Position numbers and translations under genes: made by a program. The notes under the pieces were generated by a model that ran no database searches, was not told where the DNA came from, and saw only the letters and a list, made by a program, of their open reading frames with translations. Shown here one piece after another: positions 37,649 through 46,835 of a stretch of 55,733 nucleotides of DNA (position 1 is its first letter; each line of letters starts with the position of its first letter). The stretch comes from Flavobacteriaceae bacterium. Its GTDB lineage: Bacteria > Bacteroidota > Bacteroidia > Flavobacteriales > Flavobacteriaceae. The stretch is taken from contig JAGSHF010000002.1 in the NCBI GenBank assembly GCA_023954685.1, forward strand, positions 1 through 55,733, read 5' to 3'.

Positions 37649-37711
37649 ATTCTCATTTTTAACATCATAGAATTATGGAATATGCAATTCTATGATGTTA
37701 AAAATGAGAAT
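37649..37711. repeat. Perfect 26-bp inverted repeat downstream of glmS
   Basis: Arm 37649-37674 (beginning ATTCTCATTTTTAACATC) and arm 37686-37711 are exact complements over 26 bases, with an 11-base loop (37675-37685). It lies 38 bases after the glmS stop and about 96 bases before the TonB receptor start, both on the minus strand. The stem is longer than usual for a terminator and has no clean T-run after it, only AATTTACTATG on the minus strand. Confidence 0.85.
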
Positions 37712-37749
37712 GTATACGATATTTGGTAAAATTGATTGTAAAAACTAAT

Positions 37750-39597
37750 TTACTCTACAGTAACTGATTTTGCTAAGTTTCGAGGCTGATCTACATTTTT
37801 TTCTAGCATTACCGCAATATGGTAGGACAGTAATTGTAAAGGAATGGTAGTCACTAATGGCGATAAAGATTCTAAAGTTTCAGGAACTTCAATGGTATGA
37901 TCGGCTAAATTAGTTACGCTTGTATCTCCTTTAGTTACGACGGCGATAATTTTACCTTGCCTTGCTTTAATTTCTTCAATGTTACTTACAACTTTTTCAT
38001 AATGCCCTTTTTTGGGAGCAATTACAATAATAGGCATGTTTTCATCGATAAGTGCAATAGGGCCATGTTTCATTTCGGCAGCAGGATATCCCTCAGCATG
38101 AATATAGGAAATCTCTTTGAGTTTAAGAGCACCTTCTAAGGCTACTGGAAAATTAAAACCACGTCCTAAGTACAAACAGTTTTTAGCATCCTTGTAAATA
38201 CTGGCGATATGCTTTATATGCTCGTCATGTTTCAAAGCCTCTAATACTTTTTCCGGTATGAGTGCTAACTCATTTAAATGCAAACGGTAATCTTCATTTG
38301 AAATGGTACCTTTAGCTTTAGCCAACTTTAATGCAATGAGCGTTAAAACTGTAATTTGAGTCGTAAAAGCTTTCGTAGATGCAACTCCAATTTCTGGACC
38401 AGCATGCGTGTATGCTCCTGCATGTGTTTCTCTAGCAATTGTACTTCCCACAACGTTACAAACCCCAAAAACAAAGGCGCCTTTAGATTTTGCTAACTTT
38501 ATTGCCGCAAGCGTATCTGCAGTTTCACCAGATTGAGAAATGGCAATAACCACATCATTTTCATGGATTACGGGGTTTCTATATCTAAATTCTGAAGCGT
38601 ATTCTACTTCAACAGGAATTCTCGCTAAATCTTCAAAAATATATTCAGCAACTAAACCTGCATGCCATGAAGTACCGCATGCTACTACAATAATACGGCT
38701 GGCATTTTGGAATTTTTCAATATTGTCATCAATTCCAGCCATTTTAATAATGCCTTTATTGGCGAGTAAACGTCCTCGATATGTGTCTTTTATGGCATGA
38801 GGTTGCTCATATATTTCTTTGAGCATAAAATGATCATAACCTCCTTTTTCAATTTCTTCTAAGTTCATTTGAAGTTCTTGAACATAGGGGTTAACTAATG
38901 AATCATCTTGTATTTTTCGTATTTTAATATCTTTATGCCTGCGAATAACAGCAATTTCTTCATCTTCTAAATAGATGGCATTTTTAGTGTATTCAATAAA
39001 TGGTGAAGCATCACTAGCGATAAAAAATTCATCCTCGCCAACACCAATGGCTAAAGGACTTCCTAATTTGGCAACAACAATTTCATTAGGCTTGTTTTTA
39101 TCAAATACCGCAATTGCATAAGCACCAATAACTTGGTTAAGTGCTATTTGTACAGCCTTACCTAGTTTGATATTTTCATTTTTCTTAATGTCTTCAATAA
39201 GGTTAATTAAGACTTCTGTATCTGTATCTGATTTAAAAGAGTAACCACGTTGAATGAGTTCTTTTTTAAGCGCTTCGTAATTTTCAATGATGCCATTATG
39301 AATGATTACTAAATCACCTGAATTAGAATAATGTGGATGTGAATTAATGTCATTAGGGATACCGTGTGTTGCCCAACGTGTATGTCCAATACCTAAACTT
39401 CCTGTGGTGCTAATTTCGGATGCTATCCTTTTTTCTAAATCATCAACCTTACCTTTTGTTTTTGATAATTTTATATCAGCGCCATCGTAAAGAGCAATTC
39501 CAGCACTATCATAGCCTCTATATTCAAGACGTTTAAGGCCTTTAATTATAATTGGGTAAGCTTCTCTATGTCCAATATATCCAACAATTCCACACAT
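37750..39597 (-). CDS. glmS: Glutamine-fructose-6-phosphate transaminase (isomerising)
   Basis: A 615-residue enzyme making glucosamine-6-phosphate from fructose-6-phosphate and glutamine, the first step to UDP-GlcNAc and the cell wall. The N-terminal glutaminase has nucleophile Cys2 (MCGIVGYIG) and GIGHTRWATHG; two SIS domains follow (SQSGETADT, ASTKAFTTQ), and the C-terminal LAKSVTVE is the conserved tail. It lies six bases after a DUF4270 gene, in one operon. It runs opposite in direction to the NagB reaction of the amino-sugar locus earlier in the window. Confidence 0.97.
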   Translation of the reverse strand: MCGIVGYIGHREAYPIIIKGLKRLEYRGYDSAGIALYDGADIKLSKTKGKVDDLEKRIASEISTTGSLGIGHTRWATHGIPNDINSHPHYSNSGDLVIIHNGIIENYEALKKELIQRGYSFKSDTDTEVLINLIEDIKKNENIKLGKAVQIALNQVIGAYAIAVFDKNKPNEIVVAKLGSPLAIGVGEDEFFIASDASPFIEYTKNAIYLEDEEIAVIRRHKDIKIRKIQDDSLVNPYVQELQMNLEEIEKGGYDHFMLKEIYEQPHAIKDTYRGRLLANKGIIKMAGIDDNIEKFQNASRIIVVACGTSWHAGLVAEYIFEDLARIPVEVEYASEFRYRNPVIHENDVVIAISQSGETADTLAAIKLAKSKGAFVFGVCNVVGSTIARETHAGAYTHAGPEIGVASTKAFTTQITVLTLIALKLAKAKGTISNEDYRLHLNELALIPEKVLEALKHDEHIKHIASIYKDAKNCLYLGRGFNFPVALEGALKLKEISYIHAEGYPAAEMKHGPIALIDENMPIIVIAPKKGHYEKVVSNIEEIKARQGKIIAVVTKGDTSVTNLADHTIEVPETLESLSPLVTTIPLQLLSYHIAVMLEKNVDQPRNLAKSVTVE

Positions 39598-39603
39598 AAA
39601 TTT

Positions 39604-41202
39604 TTAGTTTTCGTCAGGTTCTGTATAATAGATTTCAAAAGTAACTCTTTTTTCAATATTGGGTGAATTACTCCCATGTAATACCGTTCCTCTCGGTGTA
39701 AGGACAGAACCCGTAGGAATAAAAATATCGTCTTGATCTAAAACTTTCATGGCGCCAAGTGCAATTACATTAGAAGTCACCACGAGGCCTAATTTTACAT
39801 TAGTAGAATCCCGTAATATGATATTATTAAGATGCTCTTTAATTCTAATTTTATATTTAACACCCTTGCTTTTTGGATCATCATCATCTTCTCTAATCAA
39901 TGGTTCTAAATGGTTTGTTTTAGGAAAGATTGTAGCACCGCTAACAGATTGTGATTGATCAAGCGCAAAATCAATTAAGGCAGCATTGTTATTTATATCA
40001 TAAATATAGACTCTATCGGGTTCTTGTTCTTGGATCATATCTTGATCAACATAAAACGTAAGAATAGCTTCATTAATTAGCCAGTTTTTAGCTTTAAACT
40101 CATCTAATTCAGCAGAGTTCCCGTCTTCATCACCGTTAAAAAGGTTAATGACTGCCATAGAGCCAACCCCTCCTTTTAAATACAGTTTTTCGTCCGTTTC
40201 TGGAACGTCAACTAAGTTGTCCTCAAAAAAGGTGATTTGATTTCCATTAAAGCTTAATGTATATTCACCTGCGTCTTGAGGTGTTTCCGAATCGGTATCT
40301 TCCGGATCAACATCGCCATCAACTTTATAATATAGTTTGATATTTGCAGTGGTACTTGAAAAATCTAGCATCATTAAGGTCCCATCAGGCCCTAAAGCTT
40401 CAGTTTTGAAGAATAGTCCTCTAAAATAATTATTAAAATTATTAGAATTACTTAATTCTGATCCACCTTCTTTATTAAAGATTAAATCCTCCCAATATGT
40501 AGGGTCTTCAGGATCATCTAATCGTACTCTTAAACTTGGTGTGATACGTGATTTTTCAACGGGCTCACCTTCTTCATCAAGTTCCGTTAAAATAATAACA
40601 TCAGAGCTTGGTGCGAATTCATCCAATGTGACAATTAATTCGCCCTCTAGATCTGAAGGGTTTATAAATTCTGTTTTAGACACGGCTCCATTTGAATAAT
40701 ACAATTGGGGCTCATTAAAGCCAGCTACTGGATCATAATCTTTTAAGAAGTAATTATTTCGATATATAGAGAGTTTAATGGGCTCACTGCCGTACACAGA
40801 GTCTAATTCATAAATGGGGTTATTATCCTCATCTGATTCATTAGTATAACTAAAATATGGGATGGTTAAAATAACGGAATCTAACTCAACATTGTCTCCA
40901 AAAATTGGATCGAATTGAGAAGGCGTCATTTGTGATACAAAGTTGGCTTTAGAAGACCCATAAACTGCATCATTGTTGTAGCCTAGCATATGCGCTGATA
41001 ATCCATTAGTTTGCATTGGTGTAACATCTCTTGTTGACGCCGTTACGGTAAAAGCCTCAACTCCAGTACTAAAGCTAGTGGCGTTGTCGGGATTAATAAC
41101 ACCAGTTTCTATACTTGAGTAATCTTTCTCACAGGATATGAATATCGCAACCAGCATCGCCAAGAGTGCTGTATTTTGAAGGGCAATTCTATTCTTTTTC
41201 AT
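39604..41202 (-). CDS. DUF4270 lipoprotein
   Basis: A 532-residue lipoprotein with signal and lipobox Cys24 (VAIFISC). The mature chain starts EKDYSSIETGVI and continues with beta-rich repeats of the DUF4270 family (SAHMLGYNNDAVYG, DSVILTIPYFSY, LSIYRNNYFLKDYDP). It is acidic, with many Asp/Glu loops, and probably sits at the outer membrane; no function is known. In many Bacteroidetes it is found beside glmS and the glycogen-synthase-like gene, as here (gaps of six and eight bases), so a role in envelope glycan assembly is possible but not shown. Confidence 0.8.
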   Translation of the reverse strand: MKKNRIALQNTALLAMLVAIFISCEKDYSSIETGVINPDNATSFSTGVEAFTVTASTRDVTPMQTNGLSAHMLGYNNDAVYGSSKANFVSQMTPSQFDPIFGDNVELDSVILTIPYFSYTNESDEDNNPIYELDSVYGSEPIKLSIYRNNYFLKDYDPVAGFNEPQLYYSNGAVSKTEFINPSDLEGELIVTLDEFAPSSDVIILTELDEEGEPVEKSRITPSLRVRLDDPEDPTYWEDLIFNKEGGSELSNSNNFNNYFRGLFFKTEALGPDGTLMMLDFSSTTANIKLYYKVDGDVDPEDTDSETPQDAGEYTLSFNGNQITFFEDNLVDVPETDEKLYLKGGVGSMAVINLFNGDEDGNSAELDEFKAKNWLINEAILTFYVDQDMIQEQEPDRVYIYDINNNAALIDFALDQSQSVSGATIFPKTNHLEPLIREDDDDPKSKGVKYKIRIKEHLNNIILRDSTNVKLGLVVTSNVIALGAMKVLDQDDIFIPTGSVLTPRGTVLHGSNSPNIEKRVTFEIYYTEPDEN

Positions 41203-41210
41203 CGATGTTT

Positions 41211-42020
41211 TTAACTTAAAACTTTTGTATTGTAAAATTCAGTGTAGGCTTCAGCAAAAGTGTCTGGAAATTGATATTCTAAAACGGGTTTATCACAAGC
41301 GTCTAAATGATCGCGTAATGGTTTAGGAATATCTTCTGATCCAACAATTAAAGCATCTGAATGATCTATAGCAACTTTCATGATGTTATTGTAAGTCGGT
41401 TCAATTAGAGAGCTAACTGATTCGCCTTCAATATTATCAAATTTAATTTTGTTAATCATTTCTTTATTCAACGCATCATCAAAACTTTGATTGTACACAG
41501 AGGTCACTATTTTACTTTCAGTAAACAATGGTTCATCTTTGTAATATTGTTTTAGATAAAGCGGTAAAAAGGAAGCTAGCCAACCATGAACATGAATAAT
41601 GTCAGGAGCCCAGTTGAGCTTTTTAACAGTTTCAATTACACCTTTTGCAAAGAAAATTGCACGTTCGTCATTATCTGGAAATAAATTCCCATCTTCATCC
41701 GTTAAGGTTGCTTTACGCTTAAAATATTCTTCATTATCAATAAAATAAACTTGGATGCGTTCTTTTGGAATTGACGCCACTTTTATTATCAAAGGCATGT
41801 CCAAATCATTAATGACCAAATTAATTCCAGAAAGTCTTATTACTTCATGTAATTGATGTCTTCTCTCATTAATATTACCATATCTCGGCATAAATATTCG
41901 AATTTGACCGCCCTGTTTATTTACCATTCGCGGTGCTTCAAACGACATTGAGGAAATTTCAGTTTCCGGTAAATAGGGTACTACTTCAGATGATACGTAT
42001 AATATTCTCTTATCTTTCAT
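41211..42020 (-). CDS. Truncated GT5 glycogen/starch-synthase-like protein
   Basis: A 269-residue protein matching only the N-terminal half of glycogen synthase (GT5): ILYVSSEVVPYLPETEIS, RIFMPRYGNINERRHQ and WAPDIIHVHGW. Full enzymes are about 470 residues, and the K-x-G-G-L loop that binds ADP-glucose is replaced by PETEISS, so sugar transfer is unlikely. I placed the start at 42020 because MKDKRILYVSSEV is the natural beginning; an upstream in-frame start would add 12 residues. It leads the operon with DUF4270 and glmS and is divergent from panC. It may be a regulatory or scaffolding relative. Confidence 0.75.
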   Translation of the reverse strand: MKDKRILYVSSEVVPYLPETEISSMSFEAPRMVNKQGGQIRIFMPRYGNINERRHQLHEVIRLSGINLVINDLDMPLIIKVASIPKERIQVYFIDNEEYFKRKATLTDEDGNLFPDNDERAIFFAKGVIETVKKLNWAPDIIHVHGWLASFLPLYLKQYYKDEPLFTESKIVTSVYNQSFDDALNKEMINKIKFDNIEGESVSSLIEPTYNNIMKVAIDHSDALIVGSEDIPKPLRDHLDACDKPVLEYQFPDTFAEAYTEFYNTKVLS

Positions 42021-42057
42021 AAGGGATTTCGCTTTTAATTTTGGTATAAAAAACACG

Positions 42058-42103
42058 CAAAATTACAAAAATTATGTAGATTAACCTTAATATATTATTT
42101 TTG
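42058..42103. promoter_or_regulatory. Candidate divergent -7 boxes between GT5-like gene and panC
   Basis: TAATTTTG on the minus strand (42065-42058) and TATTTTTG on the plus strand (42096-42103) both match TAnnTTTG and face outward to the two start codons. Neither has a well-spaced TTG upstream, so confidence is low. Confidence 0.35.
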
Positions 42104-42126
42104 CGCGCTGTTAATTTTTTATTAAA

Positions 42127-42978
42127 GTGAAAGTATACAACACAAAAGAAGAATTACAAGGTGCTTTAAGCGTCATAAGAGATCGTCAAGAATCCCTTGG
42201 TTTTGTCCCTACAATGGGTGCTTTACATGAGGGGCATCTTGCGCTGGTTGAGCAGGCTTTGGAAGAAAATAACTGGGTAGTGGTAAGTATTTTTGTTAAC
42301 CCTACACAGTTTGATAACGCTCGAGATTTAGAGCGTTATCCGCGTACATTAGAATCTGATGTGAATTTACTTGAAACAGTATCCAAAAAAAGAATCATTG
42401 CCTATGCACCAACAGTAAATGATATCTATCAAGGTAATGCTAAAGCAGAGCGCTTTGATTTCGATGGCTTGGAGAATGAAATGGAAGGTGCTTTTAGAGA
42501 TGGACATTTTGATGGGGTTGGCACAATCATAAAACGTTTGTTTAACATTGTAAAACCTGAGAAAGCCTATTTTGGAGAAAAAGATTTTCAACAATTGCAA
42601 ATTATAAGAAAGCTTGTTGAAAAACAGAAGTTGAATGTTAAAATTGTTGGCTGTACAATACATCGCGAAACTAATGGTCTGGCTATGAGTTCCAGAAATA
42701 CGAGATTGGATATCGAGCATAAGGATGAAGCCCCATTTATTTATAAAACGTTAATAGAGGCTAAAGAAAAATTTGGCATAGAAAGTGCTAATAAAGTCAC
42801 TAAATGGGTTGTTTCGCAATTTGCTAAAAACAAATTATTAAAACTCGAATATTTCACCATTGCAGAAATTTCAACCCTGAAAGAAGTTAAAAGAAAATCG
42901 AACAAAAAACAATATCGTGCATTTATTGCTGTTTATGCTGGTAGCATAAGATTAATAGATAATATCGCACTTAATTAA
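42127..42978 (+). CDS. panC: Pantothenate synthetase
   Basis: A 283-residue enzyme joining pantoate and beta-alanine with ATP, in coenzyme A synthesis. The start codon is GTG at 42127 ([10 protein letters not shown]); no ATG precedes the conserved part. Motifs: [13 protein letters not shown] (nucleotide-binding HxGH), [16 protein letters not shown], and AMSSRNTRL. Its partner panD follows 13 bases later, so beta-alanine and pantothenate genes form one operon. Confidence 0.96.
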   Translation: MKVYNTKEELQGALSVIRDRQESLGFVPTMGALHEGHLALVEQALEENNWVVVSIFVNPTQFDNARDLERYPRTLESDVNLLETVSKKRIIAYAPTVNDIYQGNAKAERFDFDGLENEMEGAFRDGHFDGVGTIIKRLFNIVKPEKAYFGEKDFQQLQIIRKLVEKQKLNVKIVGCTIHRETNGLAMSSRNTRLDIEHKDEAPFIYKTLIEAKEKFGIESANKVTKWVVSQFAKNKLLKLEYFTIAEISTLKEVKRKSNKKQYRAFIAVYAGSIRLIDNIALN

Positions 42979-42991
42979 TTACCTTTGCCCA

Positions 42992-43342
42992 ATGCAAATC
43001 CAAGTTGTAAAATCTAAAATTCACAGAGTAAAATGTACAGGTGCAGACCTCAATTATATTGGTAGTATAACTATTGATGAAGATTTGATGGACGCGTCCA
43101 ATATTGTTCAAGGTGAAAAAGTTCAAATTGTTAATAATGATAATGGTGAACGTTTAGAAACCTATGTTATACCAGGACCGAGAAAAAGTGGTGAAATTAC
43201 ACTTAATGGTGCCGCCGCCAGAAAAGTTTCTGTTGGAGACACCCTTATTTTGATTACTTATGCGTTTATGGATATTGAAGAAGCCAAAGGATTTAAACCA
43301 TCATTGGTATTTCCAGATGAAGCTACAAATTTGTTAAAATAA
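42992..43342 (+). CDS. panD: Aspartate 1-decarboxylase precursor
   Basis: A 116-residue pyruvoyl enzyme that makes beta-alanine from aspartate. The self-cleavage site is Gly24-Ser25 in NYIGSITID; the Ser becomes the pyruvoyl group. [16 protein letters not shown] and the AFMDIEEA tail match the family. It follows panC and is five bases before the flippase-like gene. A TACCTTTG box (42980-42987) ends only four bases before its ATG, which could give a second, leaderless transcript. Confidence 0.95.
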   Translation: MQIQVVKSKIHRVKCTGADLNYIGSITIDEDLMDASNIVQGEKVQIVNNDNGERLETYVIPGPRKSGEITLNGAAARKVSVGDTLILITYAFMDIEEAKGFKPSLVFPDEATNLLK

Positions 43343-43346
43343 AATA

Positions 43347-44312
43347 TTGAATAATAAAACTAAAAACCTCGTAAAAATAATCTTGCCGTTACTTTTGGGG
43401 GTGGTTTTAGTATGGTATTCTTTGTCTAAAATTTCTATAGAAGAACTATTTGAATATTTTAAAAAAGCCAATTACGGCTGGGTTGTTTTAGGCTTATTTT
43501 TTGGTTTGCTCAGTCATATCTCTAGAGCGTATAGATGGAAATTCATGATTGAACCTTTAGGGTATAAGCTGGGGTTTCCAAATAGTTTAATGGCTGTTTT
43601 CGCAGCATATTTAGTTAATTATACCATACCTAGAGCAGGAGAAATAACCCGAGCTACACTAATTACAAATTATGAAGGTGTGCCTTTTGAAAAAGGCTTT
43701 GGAACAATAGTAGCCGAGCGTGCTGCAGATATGGTAATGTTGCTGTTCATAATTGGAGTTACCTTTTTTTTTCAATTTGAATTCATTTTTAACTTTTTTT
43801 TAAACAAATTTAGCGCCACAAAGATTGCTATGATTTTGGGCGTAATGATCTTGTTTTTAGGATTTGGCTATGTATTTATTAAAAAATCAAATTCTAAAAT
43901 TGCCGTGAAATTTAAATCTTTTATTGAAGGCTTGCTAGAAGGTGTAATGGTAGTTTTTAGAATGAAGAAAAAATGGGCATTCATTTTTCATACTGTATTT
44001 ATATGGGTGATGTATGTGCTTATGTTCTATATTACCACTTTTGCAGTTGCTGAATTGAGTGATATTTCTTTTGGCGCGATTTTGGTAGGCTTTATTGTGG
44101 GAAGTTTTAGTATTGCTGCCACAAATGGAGGTATTGGATCTTATCCAGAAGCGGTTGTGATTGCTTTTTTATTGTTTAACCTTCCAGAAGATCCGAGTAG
44201 GGCATTTGGTTGGATAATGTGGGCATCTCAAACCTTAATGATTATTATTTTGGGAGGAATTTCACTAGTGTACCTGCCAATCTTTAATCGTAATAGTAAG
44301 AAAGCTCTATAA
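43347..44312 (+). CDS. Lysylphosphatidylglycerol-synthase-type flippase-like membrane protein
   Basis: A 321-residue inner-membrane protein with about eight hydrophobic segments, of the UPF0104/LPG_synthase_TM family (flippase-like domain). The motif SHISRAYRWKFMIEPLGY, then NYTIPRAGEITRATL and GGIGSYPEAVVIAF, is typical. The catalytic synthase part of MprF is missing, so it is probably a lipid or isoprenoid-carrier transporter of unknown cargo. The start is TTG at 43347, four bases after the panD stop; the first ATG lies too far into the protein. It is co-transcribed with panCD. Confidence 0.85.
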   Translation: MNNKTKNLVKIILPLLLGVVLVWYSLSKISIEELFEYFKKANYGWVVLGLFFGLLSHISRAYRWKFMIEPLGYKLGFPNSLMAVFAAYLVNYTIPRAGEITRATLITNYEGVPFEKGFGTIVAERAADMVMLLFIIGVTFFFQFEFIFNFFLNKFSATKIAMILGVMILFLGFGYVFIKKSNSKIAVKFKSFIEGLLEGVMVVFRMKKKWAFIFHTVFIWVMYVLMFYITTFAVAELSDISFGAILVGFIVGSFSIAATNGGIGSYPEAVVIAFLLFNLPEDPSRAFGWIMWASQTLMIIILGGISLVYLPIFNRNSKKAL

Positions 44313-44364
44313 AATTTAATTGTAATTGTTTAACTTGCCCAAGCTTAACATTAAGTATGAATTC

Positions 44365-45513
44365 ATGAGGATTAGATTGTTTTTATTAATGATTGTTATT
44401 GGCTGCAATAATTTGTTTTCGCAGGCCATATATGAAGAATTCGATTCGTATAAGCTAGGTGAAAGGAGAGAGATTAAAATTCAATTGCCACGTAATTACA
44501 ATCCGGATGATGATTTAAAGTACCCTGTAGTCATTGTTCTCGATGGAGATTACCTTTTTGAACCAGTAGCTGGCAATATTGATTATCAAGCCTATTGGAA
44601 GGACATGCCAGATTGTATTATTGTAGGTGTTAATCAGGCGGTTTCTCGACTATCTGATTTTGAATTTAATGATGAAACGTATTTGCCATCACAAAATGGG
44701 GCTACCTTTTTTGAGTTTATTAGTATGGAATTGTTGCCTTATGTTATTGGTAAATATAATGCCTCCCCTTTTAGAATTATAGTTGGACATGATTTAGGTG
44801 CTAATTTTGTAAACTATTATTTGTTTAAAGAAGCACCGTTATTTGATGCCTATATAGTATTAAGCCCTGATTTTGCTCCTGAAACTACTAGTAGGTTAGC
44901 TGCGAGGTTTATAGGAATGGATAAAAAAGAAATTTTTTATTACTTGGCAACAAGTGATGCTGATGTTAGTGCTTTAAGGACAACAATATTAGAAGCGAAT
45001 ACAAAATTTGAAAACATCTCAGCAGAAAAATTACACTATAAATTTGATGATTTTACTGATGCAAATCATTATTCGCTAGTTGGGCAAGCTATTCCAAAAG
45101 CTTTAAATGAGATTTTTAGGTTGTATAAACCGATTAATAGAAAAGAATATTTAGATAAAGTTATTCCATATACAGGTTCTGCCTATGAATATCTCGAAAA
45201 GAAATACGATGATATTGAGTATTTTTATGGTTTTAGAAAACCAGTTATTGAAAATGATTTAAGAGCCATTGCAGCGGCATGTGCTAAAAAAGATGATCAC
45301 GAATCACTACAAAAACTAGCAAAGTTAGCTCGGCAGACTTATCCAGACTCTATGATAGGAGCTTATTATTATGGACTTTATTATGAAGCCATTGGGAATT
45401 TGAAAAAAGCTTTGCAACGCTATCAATCAGGGCTTCTGTTAACACCTTCACAGTTCTTAGATAAGGACGTTTTATTGGAAAAAATCTACGAAATTAAAGA
45501 AGAAGGATTTTAA
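44365..45513 (+). CDS. Alpha/beta-hydrolase (esterase D-like) with Asp nucleophile site, copy 1
   Basis: A 382-residue exported protein of the putative-esterase fold (PF00756) with a C-terminal TPR-like helical part (about 320-382). The start at 44365 gives a signal peptide ending in LFSQ; the track of an earlier TTG adds 13 residues. The strand KYPVVIVLDGDYLF is typical, but the nucleophile elbow reads IIVGHDLGAN: residue 143 is Asp instead of Ser. The general-base His (NHYSLV) remains. It is paralogous to the next gene with the same change at the same residue. It could be a pseudo-enzyme or use Asp as nucleophile. Confidence 0.8.
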   Translation: MRIRLFLLMIVIGCNNLFSQAIYEEFDSYKLGERREIKIQLPRNYNPDDDLKYPVVIVLDGDYLFEPVAGNIDYQAYWKDMPDCIIVGVNQAVSRLSDFEFNDETYLPSQNGATFFEFISMELLPYVIGKYNASPFRIIVGHDLGANFVNYYLFKEAPLFDAYIVLSPDFAPETTSRLAARFIGMDKKEIFYYLATSDADVSALRTTILEANTKFENISAEKLHYKFDDFTDANHYSLVGQAIPKALNEIFRLYKPINRKEYLDKVIPYTGSAYEYLEKKYDDIEYFYGFRKPVIENDLRAIAAACAKKDDHESLQKLAKLARQTYPDSMIGAYYYGLYYEAIGNLKKALQRYQSGLLLTPSQFLDKDVLLEKIYEIKEEGF

Positions 45514-45595
45514 ATTTGTGCATTTCATCGAATAAATGTAGCGTTTTGTCTATATTTTATTATCTTTAGCCTCCAAACTTAACCTAACTTATATC

Positions 45596-46750
45596 ATGAA
45601 GAAAAGTATACTCTTTTATTTCATATTGTTTATGTGCGCTCAAATTACAGCACAGCCCGTAATTGAATCCCTGAATTCTAAGGCATTAAACACTAAGCGT
45701 AGTTTTAAAATTAAATTACCTAAAAATTATGACGCCCAAAGCCCTCTAAAGCATCCACTCATTATTGTATTAGATGGCGATTACCTATTTAATCCAGTTG
45801 TTGGACAAACCGAATTTCAAACTTATTTTGACGACATGCCATCATCTATTATAGTAGGTGTAATGCATGAAGATTCAAGATTTAGTGATACTTATCACGA
45901 TGAAGTAACCGGGCTACCAATGGATTTAGGAGCAAAATTTTACGAATTTATTGGGAATGAATTAATACCTCATATTGATGATCAATATAATACAAGTCAC
46001 TTTAGAGTTGTTGTAGGCCATGATTTAACTGCTAACCTTATGAATTCTTTTATGCTAAAGGAAGAGCCGTTGTTTCACGCATATGTTAATATTAGCCCTG
46101 AATTTGTAGGCGATATGGGTCAAAATGTAGTTGATAGAATGACATGGCTTAAAAAAGATGTTGTGTATTATATGGCAACTGCTTCAGATGATGTTAAAAC
46201 TTTGAGATCAGATATATTAATGACTGACAATAGCATTAAAGAAATTGATAACAAACACTTATCTTATTATTTTGATGATTTTGAAGATGCTTCTCATTAT
46301 TCTTTAGTTACTAGAGGAATTGCCCGCGCATTTGAGAAGGTTTTTGATATTTATGGACCAATTACTGATAAAGAAGTCAAAGAAAAGATATTAGGATATG
46401 AAGGAACTCTTGACAAGTATATTGACGAACGTTACAGTAGAATTAAAAACTTATTTGGTATTGAGCAATCGATATCAGAGGAAGATTTAAAAAAAGTTGT
46501 TGATGTTGCACTAGAGCGAGAAGATTTAAAGTCATTAGAAAAACTTGGCAGACTTGCGAAGAGTATGAACCCTGCTAAAAATGATGGGACATACTATCTT
46601 GCTCTTTTGGCAGAAAAAAATGGCAAAAACAAAAAGGCCATGAAACTATATGAAAGTGCGCTGCAACTTGATGAGAGCTTGGTTATAAATAAAGCTCTAA
46701 TTCAAGCTAAAGTGAAAGATTTAAAAGAAGCTGTGGGGAGTAATGATTAA
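45596..46750 (+). CDS. Alpha/beta-hydrolase (esterase D-like) with Asp nucleophile site, copy 2
   Basis: A 384-residue exported protein, a tandem paralogue of the gene just upstream (82-base gap). Signal peptide MKKSILFYFILFMCAQITAQ; strand HPLIIVLDGDYLFNP; elbow VVVGHDLTAN with Asp143 at the place of the catalytic Ser (codon 46022-46024); His234 in SHYSLV; TPR-like C-terminus (YYLALLAEKNGKNKKAMKLYESAL). Both copies keep the aligned positions, so the change is old and not an error in one gene. Probably periplasmic; substrate unknown. Confidence 0.82.
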   Translation: MKKSILFYFILFMCAQITAQPVIESLNSKALNTKRSFKIKLPKNYDAQSPLKHPLIIVLDGDYLFNPVVGQTEFQTYFDDMPSSIIVGVMHEDSRFSDTYHDEVTGLPMDLGAKFYEFIGNELIPHIDDQYNTSHFRVVVGHDLTANLMNSFMLKEEPLFHAYVNISPEFVGDMGQNVVDRMTWLKKDVVYYMATASDDVKTLRSDILMTDNSIKEIDNKHLSYYFDDFEDASHYSLVTRGIARAFEKVFDIYGPITDKEVKEKILGYEGTLDKYIDERYSRIKNLFGIEQSISEEDLKKVVDVALEREDLKSLEKLGRLAKSMNPAKNDGTYYLALLAEKNGKNKKAMKLYESALQLDESLVINKALIQAKVKDLKEAVGSND

Positions 46751-46791
46751 GCACGAAGCTTCTCGCTAGAAAAAATTAATAACATAAAGAA

Positions 46792-46821
46792 TTGTTAAAG
46801 CCCAAATAACTGTTATTTTAG
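46792..46821 (+). promoter_or_regulatory. Candidate promoter of radA
   Basis: TTG (46792-46794), 19 bases, then TATTTTAG (46814-46821), one mismatch from TAnnTTTG, 14 bases before the ATG at 46836. Confidence 0.35.
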
Positions 46822-46835
46822 TCTAAATTTTTGAA

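Noticed and set aside
37486-37668. A 60-codon leftward frame upstream of the TonB receptor
   Set aside because: Overlaps the receptor start in another frame and part of the inverted repeat; low-complexity composition and no start context.
41211-42056. A frameshifted full-length glycogen synthase
   Set aside because: No GT5 C-terminal half is found in any frame downstream; the next gene begins eight bases later with its own signal peptide, so the protein is genuinely short.
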